A stretch of DNA of 64,000 nt from Alphaproteobacteria bacterium (GCA_020848095.1 JADLAT010000021.1:62001-126000), one strand, 5' to 3'; shown: positions 9,173 to 18,467, counted from the stretch's first letter. Translations and numbers: made by a program. Notes: generated by a model from the sequence alone, not told the origin.

Positions 9173-10072
9173 TTAAGTGAATATCACGGCTAAAAACAGC
9201 GCAAACAGATAAAAAACCGAATACCCGAACATGATTTTCGCGTGTTTCAAATCCTCATTCATAAAAACCCGAACGCAAGAAAGGATGAATAGCCCGCTCA
9301 AAACGGCGGCGACCAGACCATAGAGCGCATCCGCCATACCAAGAAAGGCCGGACTTATACTGAGCGGCGCCAGAAACAGCGTATAGGCCAGCATCTCAAT
9401 TTTTGTGCGCCGTACGCCTTTAACCACAGGCAGCATGGGAATCCCTGCGCGTTTATAATCGGCATTGGCAAAAAGCGAAAGCGCCCAGAAATGCGGCGGC
9501 GTCCAGAAAAAGATAATGGCGAACAGAATCACCGGGTAAAGCGTCACATCCGCCGTTACCGCCGCCCAACCAATCATCGGCGGGAAAGCCCCCGCCGCGC
9601 CGCCAATCACGATATTCCAAGGGGTCGAGCGTTTCAGCCAGATCGTATAGATCACCACGTAAAATAAATTCGCAAATGCTAAAATTCCAGCGGCCATCCA
9701 GTTCAGCGCCAGCCCCATAATCGCCACAGAAGCCAGACTGAGCAAAATCCCAAAGGCCAGCGCTTCTTCGGGTTCCACGCGTCCTGCGGGTAAAGGCCGG
9801 TCTTTCGTGCGGTTCATCACCGCATCAATATCGCGGTCGTACCACATATTTATGGCGCCCGCTGCACCCGCATTCACCGCCAGACAGAATATCGCCACCA
9901 CCGCCAGAAATGGATGCAGATCGTGAAAGCCCGGCGCGACCAGCATCCCGGCCAGCCCGGTAAAAACCACAAGGCTCATGACCCGCGGTTTCAGCAGGGC
10001 AAAATAATCCGAAACCCGCGAGTCCGCTGCGGATTGAGTTCCATATACCAAAGGAGAAACCATATTGCTCAT
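9173..10072 (-). CDS. ctaB: Protoheme IX farnesyltransferase (heme O synthase)
   Basis: This polytopic inner-membrane prenyltransferase adds a farnesyl group to heme B to make heme O for heme-copper oxidases. The first Asp-rich motif NMWYDRDIDAVMNRTKDRP is followed by LPAGRVEPEEA; the second conserved region is FANADYKRAGIPMLPVVKG. Eight or nine membrane segments can be seen. The frame could begin at a GTG at 10087, but the ATG at 10072 (or 10063) has GAGG just ahead and is preferred. The CoxF-like gene follows 22 bases downstream of its stop. Confidence 0.96.
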   Translation of the reverse strand: MSNMVSPLVYGTQSAADSRVSDYFALLKPRVMSLVVFTGLAGMLVAPGFHDLHPFLAVVAIFCLAVNAGAAGAINMWYDRDIDAVMNRTKDRPLPAGRVEPEEALAFGILLSLASVAIMGLALNWMAAGILAFANLFYVVIYTIWLKRSTPWNIVIGGAAGAFPPMIGWAAVTADVTLYPVILFAIIFFWTPPHFWALSLFANADYKRAGIPMLPVVKGVRRTKIEMLAYTLFLAPLSISPAFLGMADALYGLVAAVLSGLFILSCVRVFMNEDLKHAKIMFGYSVFYLFALFLAVIFT

Positions 10073-10176
10073 GGCCTCTTTTACCACGATGCGCGAAAAG
10101 ATCGACCAAAAAATGAGACAAAGGCCGATATTGCTTTTATCATAATTAATTCCGATATCCGTGTTGATGCGGATCT

Positions 10177-11031
10177 TTAATCCGGCGTTCTTGCCGCAAG
10201 AAACATGGCCAGCGCCTGCTTTTGCTCGATTTGTTCATAAACCGGTTCGGCGGATTTTCTGATCTCCTGTAACGCGCCTATATCCTCATGCGAGAGGCCA
10301 TAAAAAACCTTTGTGATACCGACGCTGGCGATCACCGCCTGCCCAACTTTCGTCGGCTGGCTGGAGCTATAGAGAATATACCCTGAGAGATCAGCGGTTC
10401 CCAGCTTTTCCGCCGCCTTGCAAATGGCCGCAATTTCGGCGTGCGCCGCCGGGTCAACGCGCCCGGATTTCCCGCCAGCGCCCAGAGCCACAATCTGCCC
10501 CTGTGCATCGGCTACCAAAGCGCCATAAGGGCCGCCTTTTTTTGTGCGGACGTTCTCGGCGGCCAGATCCAGAACTTTTTCCATCAGCTGCGCCGGGGTG
10601 AAGCTGGTTTCATGGCTCTCCACAGCTATAGAAGGAGCGTTTTGCCCCTGACGCTTTAAAATCCGGTTCACACTCTCCAAAAGACGCTCCGGCGTAACCG
10701 GTTTTTGCAATACGCGCTGAACGCCCAATGCTGTGGCCTCCATCAGCATATCCGTGGAATCATCGCCCGTAATGATAATAACGGGCAACTTCCGGCCCTC
10801 CGCAACAAGATAGCGTACAAATTCAAACCCCCCTTTGGGGGCCATGTTAATGTCCACAAGCGCCAGATCGATATGCGTGCTTTTGATGACCCGAATGGCG
10901 CTTTCTCCATCGATAGCGCCATGCACTTCATAATCCTGCGCGCGCAATATGCCGGACATCATATTGCGGCTGACTTCGTTATCTTCAGCTATAAGAATAG
11001 AGGCTGGCGGGTTTGTACTCATAAGTTTCAT
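10177..11031 (-). CDS. Response-regulator receiver fused to a deaminase-fold domain lacking its zinc cysteines
   Basis: Residues about 10-128 are a CheY-like receiver: acidic ED at 16-17, phosphorylatable Asp60 in ALVDINM, Thr88 in IITGDD and Lys110 in LQKP. Residues about 143-265 resemble guanine/cytosine-type deaminases: GGPYGALV, DPAAHAEIAAI with His197 and catalytic-type Glu199, then LGTADLSGYILYSSSQPTKVG. Active enzymes have Cys-x-x-Cys zinc ligands where this protein reads SQPTKVG at 224-230, so two of the three zinc ligands are missing. The domain is probably a ligand-binding or protein-interaction output rather than an enzyme. There is no adjacent kinase. It is divergent from the pilin-like gene at 11094. 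The start could also be the ATG at 11022; neither has a clear ribosome site. Confidence 0.85.
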   Translation of the reverse strand: MKLMSTNPPASILIAEDNEVSRNMMSGILRAQDYEVHGAIDGESAIRVIKSTHIDLALVDINMAPKGGFEFVRYLVAEGRKLPVIIITGDDSTDMLMEATALGVQRVLQKPVTPERLLESVNRILKRQGQNAPSIAVESHETSFTPAQLMEKVLDLAAENVRTKKGGPYGALVADAQGQIVALGAGGKSGRVDPAAHAEIAAICKAAEKLGTADLSGYILYSSSQPTKVGQAVIASVGITKVFYGLSHEDIGALQEIRKSAEPVYEQIEQKQALAMFLAARTPD

Positions 11032-11093
11032 TAAATCATAAATTTGGAAAAGAATGCGCAGAAAAAATTTTTAAAACTGATATAATCGGCTTT

Positions 11094-11819
11094 ATGAGTT
11101 TTGATTTTTCTTCTTGTTTTTCTTCTGGTAAGCCCTCTTCCAGCCAGGGCAGCGCGCTGTTTCTTATCCTGATTGCCGTGGTGTTGTTTGCGGCGCTCAG
11201 CTATACAGTGGCCGGTATGATGCGCAGCGGTGGCAGTGAGCAAAGCGGCACACAAAAACCCGGCCTGCTGGCCGATGAGATTTTAACCTATGGCCAGCAA
11301 CTTCGGCAGGGGGTGCAGAGCCTGAAAATCTCCAATGGCTGTCAGGATGCGCAAATCAGTTTCGAAGCCACCGGCCTTGCCGGATACGCGCATAATCCCG
11401 TGGCCTCCACACGCTGCAGCGTGTTCCATCAAGATGGCGCAGGGCTTGGCTATAACAAACCTGTTGCTGAATTCGGCAGCGGTTCGGACTGGATTTTCAC
11501 GGGGCAGTTAAATGTACTGGGCGTCGGCACCGATTGCGCCAGCGGGGAGAGCTGTACCGAGCTTCTGGCCATTCTGGAGGGGGTTAATCTGAATGTATGC
11601 CGGGAGATCAATCGAAAAACGGGCATTGTCATGACGGCAGACGCACCGCCCGCGCAAGACGGCGTGGTGAGCTTCCCCAAATATACCGGAACACAGACCT
11701 ATAGCGCCACCATCACCGATCAGGCCGGCACAGATCAATTGCGCGGTTTTGCCGCCGGTTGCACGGAGACCTCCGCCGGAGGGTCATATTTCTTCTATCA
11801 AACGCTGGTCAGCCGCTAG
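11094..11819 (+). CDS. Pilin-like membrane-anchored protein, copy 1
   Basis: The protein has 241 residues. A short polar head is followed by GSALFLILIAVVLFAALSYTV, one long hydrophobic helix that starts after a Gly as in type IV prepilins and pseudopilins, but without the usual Glu at +5. The exported part has seven cysteines and no recognised fold. A second gene with the same head design is at 19693. A TATAAT lies at 11081-11086, only seven bases before the ATG, with no ribosome site, so the mRNA may be leaderless. No pilus assembly genes or prepilin peptidase are in the window. It could also be a plain signal-anchored protein. Confidence 0.6.
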   Translation: MSFDFSSCFSSGKPSSSQGSALFLILIAVVLFAALSYTVAGMMRSGGSEQSGTQKPGLLADEILTYGQQLRQGVQSLKISNGCQDAQISFEATGLAGYAHNPVASTRCSVFHQDGAGLGYNKPVAEFGSGSDWIFTGQLNVLGVGTDCASGESCTELLAILEGVNLNVCREINRKTGIVMTADAPPAQDGVVSFPKYTGTQTYSATITDQAGTDQLRGFAAGCTETSAGGSYFFYQTLVSR

Positions 11820-11852
11820 GGTCAGGACTTAAACCGGGCTTTTGCCGCTTTC

Positions 11853-12980
11853 CTAGATCCGCTCCAGCACCGTGGCCACGCCCTGCCCGCCGCCGATACA
11901 CATCGTGGCCAGCGCATATTTCGCGCCCTCACGCGCCAGAAGGGAGGCCGCTTTACCGGTGATCCGCGCGCCCGAAGCGCCCAGCGGATGGCCCAGAGCA
12001 ATCGCGCCGCCATCCAGATTCACCTTTGCCAGATCAATGCCCAGCTCTTTCAGAACAGAGAGAGACTGCGCGGCGAAAGCCTCATTCAGCTCCCAGATAT
12101 CAATATCGCCAATGGCCAAACCGGCTCTGGAAAGTGCCTTTTTTACCGCCGGAACGGGGCCGATACCCATAATTTCAGAGGCGCATCCCGCGACCGAAAC
12201 CGCCTTTATCCGCGCCAGTTTCGGCAAGCCATGCTTATCGGCATAATCCTCAGAGCAGACCAGAACTGCCGAAGCGCCATCAGTCAGGGGCGAAGACGTC
12301 GCCGCCGTCACCGTGCCGTCCGATAAAAAAGCGGGTTTCAGCGTTGCCAGCTTTTCTATCGTCGAATCGGCGCGAATGGTGCCATCGGTCTTCACATCGC
12401 CAATAGGCACGATCTCCGCATCGAATTTACCCGATTCTGCGGCCTGCGCCGCTTTTTTGTGGGAAGAAACGGCAAAAGCATCCTGATCCCCTCTCGGCAC
12501 GTCATATTTTTTTGCCAGATTTTCCGCCGTCTCCCCCATGGAGATATAGGCCTGCGGATATTTATCAAATAATGCCGGATTGGGCATCGGGTTAAAACCG
12601 CCCATCGGAATACGGCTCATGCTTTCCACCCCGGCGCAGATGAAGGCCGCGCCCGCGTCCATCTGGATTGCGCCCGCAGCAATATGAATGGCCGTCATGG
12701 AGGAGCCGCAAAAACGGTTCACCGTCACCCCGCCGATGGAAACCGGCAAATCTGCGTGATTTACCACCAGACGCGCGATGTTAAAGCCCTGTTCGGCTTC
12801 GGGGAAGGCGCATCCCATAAGCAAATCCTCAATATCTTCCGGCTTCACCCCGGAGGAGGCCACCAAAGCCTTCACGACCGCTGCGGCCATATCGTCAGGC
12901 CTTACACCAGCCAGTGCGCCCTTACCGGCGAAATGCATGGGCGAGCGTTTAAAATCGCAAATTACAACGGATTTATGCAT
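11853..12980 (-). CDS. Acetyl-CoA acyltransferase (thiolase)
   Basis: A thiolase-family enzyme of 375 residues that would cleave 3-ketoacyl-CoA in the last step of beta-oxidation. All catalytic motifs are present: VNRFCGSSMTAI with the nucleophilic Cys, ELNEAFAAQS, ALGHPLGASGARI with the His, and ATMCIGGGQGVA with the second Cys. The start at 12980 (MHKSVVICDFKRSP) is set by AGGAG seven bases upstream; the frame continues eight codons further without a better start. It works logically with the dehydrogenase/hydratase at 15420, but the two are separated by three genes and are not in one operon. FadA-like is the likely role; acetoacetyl-CoA thiolase is the alternative. Confidence 0.92.
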   Translation of the reverse strand: MHKSVVICDFKRSPMHFAGKGALAGVRPDDMAAAVVKALVASSGVKPEDIEDLLMGCAFPEAEQGFNIARLVVNHADLPVSIGGVTVNRFCGSSMTAIHIAAGAIQMDAGAAFICAGVESMSRIPMGGFNPMPNPALFDKYPQAYISMGETAENLAKKYDVPRGDQDAFAVSSHKKAAQAAESGKFDAEIVPIGDVKTDGTIRADSTIEKLATLKPAFLSDGTVTAATSSPLTDGASAVLVCSEDYADKHGLPKLARIKAVSVAGCASEIMGIGPVPAVKKALSRAGLAIGDIDIWELNEAFAAQSLSVLKELGIDLAKVNLDGGAIALGHPLGASGARITGKAASLLAREGAKYALATMCIGGGQGVATVLERI

Positions 12981-13191
12981 GAAAGGCTCCTGCTGGAAGA
13001 TCAAAATTCCTGCGTACTTTAACGCGATCGGGCTTTCCGGTCCATGAGTTTTGTGCCCTTCGCCGTAAATTCAAGGCACGCCGGAGCCACCGTACCGCCG
13101 CCCGGTGCATATTCCATTTGACACAGCCCGGTCATAAGGGGTAGTTGAAAGTTTCGTATTCGTGATTGAAATTTTCTTAAGGAGTGTATTT

Positions 13192-13623
13192 GTGAGCGCC
13201 GTTGCCAAAGCTTCCGACCCTAAAGGGTTGAAAAGAGTCTGTTCCTCCTGTGGGATTCGTTTTTACGACCTGAATAAACGCCCGATCACCTGCCCCGGCT
13301 GCGCGACGGAATTTACCGGCGAAATAAAGGTTAAAGCCCGCCGGTCACGCCTTCCGGTGGATGAGGTCGCTACGACTTCCAAAACAAAAAACACCATTGC
13401 CGATATGGATGATGATACGGATGACATCGCCGATGACGCACAAGTCATCAGCCTTGATGATCTTAACGAAGGCGCTGATGATGACGATGATGATGTGGCC
13501 GACACGGATCTGGCGCTGGATGACGATGATGACATCGAGGTTCTGGATGATGATCTGGAAGATGATCTGGATTCCATCGAGCCCGATGCCGATCTGGAAG
13601 ATGACGAAGACGATAAAGACTAG
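13192..13623 (+). CDS. FYDLN acid domain protein (TIGR02300 family)
   Basis: The 143-residue protein starts with GTG at 13192, eight bases after AAGGAG. The head has the conserved stretch GLKRVCSSCGIRFYDLNKRP followed by CPGC, giving a four-cysteine zinc-ribbon-like fold. The rest, from about residue 65, is almost all Asp and Glu. The family is restricted to alphaproteobacteria and has no established function; the ribbon plus acidic tail suggests nucleic-acid or protein mimicry, which is inference. prmA starts 24 bases downstream on the same strand. Confidence 0.9.
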   Translation: MSAVAKASDPKGLKRVCSSCGIRFYDLNKRPITCPGCATEFTGEIKVKARRSRLPVDEVATTSKTKNTIADMDDDTDDIADDAQVISLDDLNEGADDDDDDVADTDLALDDDDDIEVLDDDLEDDLDSIEPDADLEDDEDDKD

Positions 13624-13646
13624 TTTGCACGTCCAACCGGAATGCT

Positions 13647-14603
13647 TTGCCTGTGTTTAACACCTGCATAACGCTGCCAGCCGCCATAGGCGAACACGGT
13701 ATTCGCAAGATTGTGGATGCGTTTGGCGCTCTGGAGATACAATGCAGCGTTTCCAGACAAAGCGGTGATGCCGATTGGGATATGCAATTCCTGTCCGAAG
13801 ATCGGCCCGATATCCGCGCGCTGCAGACCATACTCCATGAAACGCTTGAAACGCTTCAGGAGGGGCTGGGGCCTTCTCTGAGCGATCTGCCGCCAAACTT
13901 CTCTGAAGAGGCGCGCTGGCAAGTCCATGAGCTTGAGGATATTGACTGGCTCGCCCATTCTTACCGCCAGTTCCCGCCATTTTCCGTGGGGCCGTTTTTT
14001 ATTCACGGCTCCCATTACGACGGCGCTATCCCACAAAGCCAGATGGCGCTGCAAATTGATGCGGCCACCGCCTTTGGTTCCGGCGAACATGGCACAACGC
14101 GGGGCTGTCTTGAGGCCCTTTTGGATCTGAAAGGCCGGGGGGCCTGCCCGTGGAATGTGCTGGATATGGGGACCGGATCGGGTATTTTGGCGCTGGCTGC
14201 GTGGAAACTCTGGAAAACGCCCGTTCTGGCGGTGGATGATGACCCCGAAGCGGTGCGCATGGCAGCCCATCACCAAAGCATAAACGGCGTGCCGGATGGC
14301 GCCATGCAGATGAGCTGCGTCTGCGGAGATGGTTTTGCAGAAGAATTAACGCAGGCCCGTAAACCCTATGATCTGATCATCGCCAATATTCTGGCCGTGA
14401 CCTTGCGGGAAATGGCGCCCGCGTTAAAAGCCGTCAGCGATGAAAACGGCTATGTTGTTCTATCCGGGATTTTAAACACGCAAGCCCAAAGCGTTATAGA
14501 ATGCTATGCCCTGCAAGATATGGTTCTTAAAAACCGGATTGAGATCGGGGAATGGTCAACTCTGACGCTGCAAAATACGACGGTGCAGCACCACAAGATA
14601 TAA
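13647..14603 (+). CDS. prmA: Ribosomal protein L11 methyltransferase
   Basis: PrmA methylates lysines and the N-terminus of ribosomal protein L11 using S-adenosylmethionine. The C-terminal methyltransferase domain has LDMGTGSGILALAAWKL (AdoMet loop), AVDDDPEAVRMA, and DLIIANILAVTL (the Asn-Ile motif of the family). Before it is IDAATAFGSGEHGTTRGCLEAL, the PrmA signature. The length of 318 residues is normal. The likely start is TTG at 13647, after CGGAA; no in-frame ATG is available nearby. Its last 48 bases overlap the tail of the convergent membrane-protein gene. Confidence 0.94.
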   Translation: MPVFNTCITLPAAIGEHGIRKIVDAFGALEIQCSVSRQSGDADWDMQFLSEDRPDIRALQTILHETLETLQEGLGPSLSDLPPNFSEEARWQVHELEDIDWLAHSYRQFPPFSVGPFFIHGSHYDGAIPQSQMALQIDAATAFGSGEHGTTRGCLEALLDLKGRGACPWNVLDMGTGSGILALAAWKLWKTPVLAVDDDPEAVRMAAHHQSINGVPDGAMQMSCVCGDGFAEELTQARKPYDLIIANILAVTLREMAPALKAVSDENGYVVLSGILNTQAQSVIECYALQDMVLKNRIEIGEWSTLTLQNTTVQHHKI

Positions 14604-15239
14604 TAAAACAAAATAGAACATATAAAGCTCTTCAATTTCGCTGGCGCGCACCATAATCACGGTATCTTTCAGGGCTTCATCGATCTTGTCGATTAAAACC
14701 AGACCCAGAACACACAAAGCGACAAAGCTCAGGGAGGCCGGCGGGTACACTATCTTAAACCGCGCCGGCAATGCGCCGGGCCGAAAACGGGCCAGCGCCG
14801 GGATAATCAAACCGCCCGTAAAAACACCAGTCAGCAAAATCAGGCGCGGTTTTTGATCCAGCCATGAAGATGTGTTGTGCAGATTGGTCTCATTTTGATC
14901 GTTGAGCTGGCCCCAAAAATCGGGCGTGCCCCATTCGGCAATATGCTGTCCCCAGCTTATTTCCTCGCCCGCAATATAAATACAGCTCAAAACAAAACAC
15001 AAAACCCAGAACAGCAGAAAAAAATCACCCCCGCTTTTTACAAGCCAGAGGCAACGCAGCGCCACAAGCGCCGCCAGAAAGGCCAGTAAAAACTGCAAAG
15101 CCTCATGCGGGCCTTGCTCCGAAAGCATGGAAGAGAGCGCGTCTTGCGGCAAAAACAGCTCCAGACCCGCCTGCATCGCTAAAAAAGCAACGGGCAGCCA
15201 AAAGCTGAAAAACGGCCATATATTTGACTTCGCGCTCAT
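14556..15239 (-). CDS. Conserved six-span membrane protein of unknown function
   Basis: The protein has 227 residues and about six membrane helices. Between helices 3 and 4 is the stretch AGEEISWGQHIAEWGTPDFW followed by LNDQNETNLHN. The combination EEISWGQ plus N-x-Q-x-E-x-N-L-H-N is one I have seen in uncharacterised bacterial membrane proteins. Conserved Glu, Asn and His facing one side could be catalytic or metal-binding, but nothing proves it. It ends inside the convergent prmA gene (48-base overlap) and is preceded by 180 bp shared with the divergent beta-oxidation gene. Confidence 0.72.
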   Translation of the reverse strand: MSAKSNIWPFFSFWLPVAFLAMQAGLELFLPQDALSSMLSEQGPHEALQFLLAFLAALVALRCLWLVKSGGDFFLLFWVLCFVLSCIYIAGEEISWGQHIAEWGTPDFWGQLNDQNETNLHNTSSWLDQKPRLILLTGVFTGGLIIPALARFRPGALPARFKIVYPPASLSFVALCVLGLVLIDKIDEALKDTVIMVRASEIEELYMFYFVLLYLVVLHRRILQRQS

Positions 15240-15419
15240 ACGTATATTTTCTTAAAAAGACTGAACGCCACATTTACTTGAAAATACGGGTTTTTGCAAG
15301 ATCGTCCGGCCTTATAAAACGGTCCTCTCTGGCTTGAAAGAGCCGCATTGCTCCGGCCTTAAAATCGCGCTACCCTTGAGAAGAATTTAAAAAGCGCGCA
15401 GTCAAATAAGGAACACCGC

Positions 15420-17831
15420 ATGCAGATCAAAAAAATTGCCGTCATCGGATCGGGGGTTATGGGCTCGGGCATCGCCGCGCAGGCCGCCAATGCGGGATTT
15501 CCGGTTTTGCTTTTGGACATTGTGCCGCCGGATCTCGCCAAATTTAACGGCAACCGCAACGCCTTTTCCGAAGGGGCGGTTGAGAAAATGCTTAAAATGA
15601 GCCCGGCGCCGTTGATGAAAAAAGACAATGCGGCGCTTATTACCTGCGGCAATCTTGAGGATGATCTGGACAAACTTGGTGATATTGACTGGATCGTCGA
15701 AGTGGTGCTGGAAGATCTCAAGGTCAAACACGCCACTTATGATAAAATCCAAAAACACCGTAAGAAAGGCTCGATCGTCACCTCCAATACCTCCACCATT
15801 CCCTTGCACAAACTGATTGAGGGGCAGCCGGAGGATTTTGCCAAAGATTTCATGATTACGCATTTTTTCAATCCGCCGCGCTATATGCGCCTTTTGGAGC
15901 TGGTGATAGGGGAAAAAACACAGGCCAAAGCCGTTGATGTTATCCGGAAAATATGTGATGAAAAACTGGGCAAGGGCGTGGTGGAATGCTTTGATACGCC
16001 CGGCTTTATCGCCAATCGGCTCGGCGTTTTCTGGCTGACGGCCGGGGTAAACGAAGCCATAAAACAAGGCGTTTCCGTAGAGACTGCCGATGCGGTGATG
16101 AGCAAACCGGTCGGCATTCCCAAAACCGGTGTATTTGGCCTGATTGATCTGGTCGGTATCGATCTTATGCCCAAACTGGCCGATTCGCTTTTATCCACGC
16201 TTTCAGATGATGATGAATACCGCGATATTTTTATAGATCACCCCTTCGTTCACGACCTGATCGCGGCGGGTTATACGGGCCGCAAGGGTAAGGGCGGCTT
16301 TTACCGGCTGGACCCCGCCTCCAAAACCAAAGAGAAACAGGCGCTCGAAATTCACGCGGAGTCCTTTGTTGAATCCCATTACCGCAAGGCGGAAAAACCG
16401 CGCCTCGCCTCATTAGAGGCCGGTAAAAAAGGTCTGCGCGCGGTGGTGGAGAGCGATGATGAAGGCGGGCGCTACGCTTGGGCCGTTCTGAAGCAAACGC
16501 TGGCCTATGCCGCTGGCCTCGCCGGGGAAGTCGCCGCCAATATCCACGATATAGATGAGGCCATGAAGCTCGGCTATAACTGGAAAAAAGGCCCCTTTGA
16601 AATGCTGGACGATCTGGGGCCCGCATGGTTTGCCGCCCGGCTGCAAGAGGAAGGCCGCACGGTGCCCGCCATTTTAAAGGCCGTGGGCGCGGGATCTTTC
16701 TACAAAACGCAGGACGGCGCTTTGAAATATTTCGGTCTGGATGGGGTCTATCACGATATCATCCGCCCTCAAGGCGTCTTACTGCTTTCCGATATTAAAC
16801 GCGAAGCCAAACCGGTTTTGAAAAACGGCTCTGCCGCCGTATGGGATATCGGCGATGGCGTTTTATGCTTTGAGCATACTTCCAAAATGAACACATTCGA
16901 TGAGGCGATTTTTGAGCTTCTGGTCAAAACAACAAAGCTCATCGAAGGCTCGGAAGACTATAAAGCGCTCGTCATCTACAATGAAGGCTCCAATTTCTCC
17001 GCCGGGGCTAATCTGGGGCTGGCTTTGTTTATGATTAACATCGCCATGTGGCCGCAGGTCGAAGACTTTGTTGCCACGGGCCAGCGCGTCTTTATGAACC
17101 TTAAATACGCGAATTTCCCGGTTGTCTCCGCTCCTTCGGGAATGGCGCTGGGAGGCGGGTGCGAGATTTTGCTGGCCGCCGATGCGGTGCAGGCCCATGC
17201 AGAGACCTATTGCGGGCTGGTTGAGGTCGGTGTCGGGCTTTTGCCCGGCTGGGGCGGGTGCAAGGAAATGATCCTGCGTTTTCAGGAGCGTGAGCGTGAA
17301 AAATTCGCTGAAAACCTTGAAAAAATTAATGCCAAAACCCTTTGGATGTCGCCCGATACAACGCCTATGGGCGCGGCCAGACAAGCTTTTGAGACCATCG
17401 CCACGGCCAAGGTCGCCACTTCGGCTTTCGAGGCGCAGGATATCGGCTATCTCCGCTATAGCGATGGCATCACCATGAATCGCAACCGCCTGTTGTTCGA
17501 TGCCAAGACCCGCGCGCTGGCGCTGGCGGAAAACTATGTTCCCAAGACGAAAATTACCGATATTCGTCTGCCGGGCGCGGGCGGAAAAACCGCGCTGGAT
17601 CTGGCCGTGTCGGATCTGCAAAAATCGGGAAAAGCCACCCCTTATGACGGCGTGGTGTCCGGGCATCTGGCCAATGTTCTTACCGGCGGCAATGCCGATT
17701 ATCTGGACAGACTGAGCGAGGACGACCTGCTCGCCCTTGAATTGTCTGAATTTATGAAATTGCTGCACCATGAAGGCACGCTGGCGCGGATCGAACACAT
17801 GCTGGATAAGGGCAAACCGCTTAGAAACTAA
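15420..17831 (+). CDS. Bifunctional 3-hydroxyacyl-CoA dehydrogenase / enoyl-CoA hydratase
   Basis: The enzyme hydrates enoyl-CoA and then oxidises 3-hydroxyacyl-CoA in fatty-acid beta-oxidation. The order is dehydrogenase first: AVIGSGVMGSGIAAQAANAG is the NAD fold, followed by the two C-terminal dehydrogenase domains including TPGFIANRLG. The hydratase follows from about residue 480, with SNFSAGANL, GMALGGGCEILLAADAV and GLVEVGVGLLPGWGG, which keep both catalytic Glu residues. E. coli FadB has the reverse order, so this is the FadN-type arrangement, and 803 residues fits that type. AAGGAA precedes the ATG. The thiolase partner is at 11853. Confidence 0.92.
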   Translation: MQIKKIAVIGSGVMGSGIAAQAANAGFPVLLLDIVPPDLAKFNGNRNAFSEGAVEKMLKMSPAPLMKKDNAALITCGNLEDDLDKLGDIDWIVEVVLEDLKVKHATYDKIQKHRKKGSIVTSNTSTIPLHKLIEGQPEDFAKDFMITHFFNPPRYMRLLELVIGEKTQAKAVDVIRKICDEKLGKGVVECFDTPGFIANRLGVFWLTAGVNEAIKQGVSVETADAVMSKPVGIPKTGVFGLIDLVGIDLMPKLADSLLSTLSDDDEYRDIFIDHPFVHDLIAAGYTGRKGKGGFYRLDPASKTKEKQALEIHAESFVESHYRKAEKPRLASLEAGKKGLRAVVESDDEGGRYAWAVLKQTLAYAAGLAGEVAANIHDIDEAMKLGYNWKKGPFEMLDDLGPAWFAARLQEEGRTVPAILKAVGAGSFYKTQDGALKYFGLDGVYHDIIRPQGVLLLSDIKREAKPVLKNGSAAVWDIGDGVLCFEHTSKMNTFDEAIFELLVKTTKLIEGSEDYKALVIYNEGSNFSAGANLGLALFMINIAMWPQVEDFVATGQRVFMNLKYANFPVVSAPSGMALGGGCEILLAADAVQAHAETYCGLVEVGVGLLPGWGGCKEMILRFQEREREKFAENLEKINAKTLWMSPDTTPMGAARQAFETIATAKVATSAFEAQDIGYLRYSDGITMNRNRLLFDAKTRALALAENYVPKTKITDIRLPGAGGKTALDLAVSDLQKSGKATPYDGVVSGHLANVLTGGNADYLDRLSEDDLLALELSEFMKLLHHEGTLARIEHMLDKGKPLRN

Positions 17832-17854
17832 AGGCCGGTACGCCGCATCAGCCT

Positions 17855-18382
17855 TTAAAGAATGTTTTGCTTACGGAGCTTATCCACCTTGCGCATAATC
17901 ATGTTGCGCTTGAGGCTGGAGAGGTAATCAATAAACAAAACACCGTTCAGATGATCAATCTCGTGCTGCACACAATGGGACAGCAGGCCTTCGGCCTCCA
18001 GTTCGGCTTCCTGATTATTGTAATCCAGATATTTAACGCGCACTTTCGCCGGACGCTCGACCTCTGCATATTGCTGCGGAATGGACAGGCAGCCCTCCTG
18101 CATGATGCTTCTTTCTTCCGATTCCCAAAGAACCTGCGGATTGGCCATGAAAATCGGGTTCGGCTTTTCGGCCTCCTCTTCCTCCCGCACCGCCAGATCC
18201 ATCACCAGAACGCGGTTAAGCAAATTAACCTGATTGGCGGCCAGCCCGATACCCGGCGCGTCATACATGGTCTGGAGCATAGCATCCATCTGCGCACGGA
18301 TGACATCGTCCACTTTGGCAACGGGCTGCGCGGTCTGTTTTAGAACCGCGCTGGGGATTATTACGATGTCGTATGTTTTCAT
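17855..18382 (-). CDS. def: Peptide deformylase
   Basis: Peptide deformylase removes the formyl group from nascent proteins and is an essential metalloenzyme. All three motifs are intact: GIGLAANQV, EGCLSIP with the metal Cys, and QHEIDHLNG with both His ligands and the catalytic Glu. The 175-residue length is standard. Usually def is beside fmt; here fmt is absent and rmuC lies upstream on the same strand (86 bp gap). Confidence 0.97.
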   Translation of the reverse strand: MKTYDIVIIPSAVLKQTAQPVAKVDDVIRAQMDAMLQTMYDAPGIGLAANQVNLLNRVLVMDLAVREEEEAEKPNPIFMANPQVLWESEERSIMQEGCLSIPQQYAEVERPAKVRVKYLDYNNQEAELEAEGLLSHCVQHEIDHLNGVLFIDYLSSLKRNMIMRKVDKLRKQNIL

Positions 18383-18467
18383 GGCAATTCAGGTAGCGGG
18401 TTTTAACGAGAAAATCAAGGACCGTTGCTGTTTATGCTTTCCAAGGGGGGCGATCACACACAAAAAC

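Noticed and set aside
13026..13137. Possible 38-codon minus-strand gene upstream of the thiolase gene
   Set aside because: The frame has no ribosome site and a composition like spacer DNA. It could be real only if conserved in relatives.
16863..17798. Long open frame antisense to the beta-oxidation enzyme (about 311 codons)
   Set aside because: It is opposite a well-supported enzyme gene with intact motifs, and its protein has no recognisable features; high GC content produces such shadow frames.
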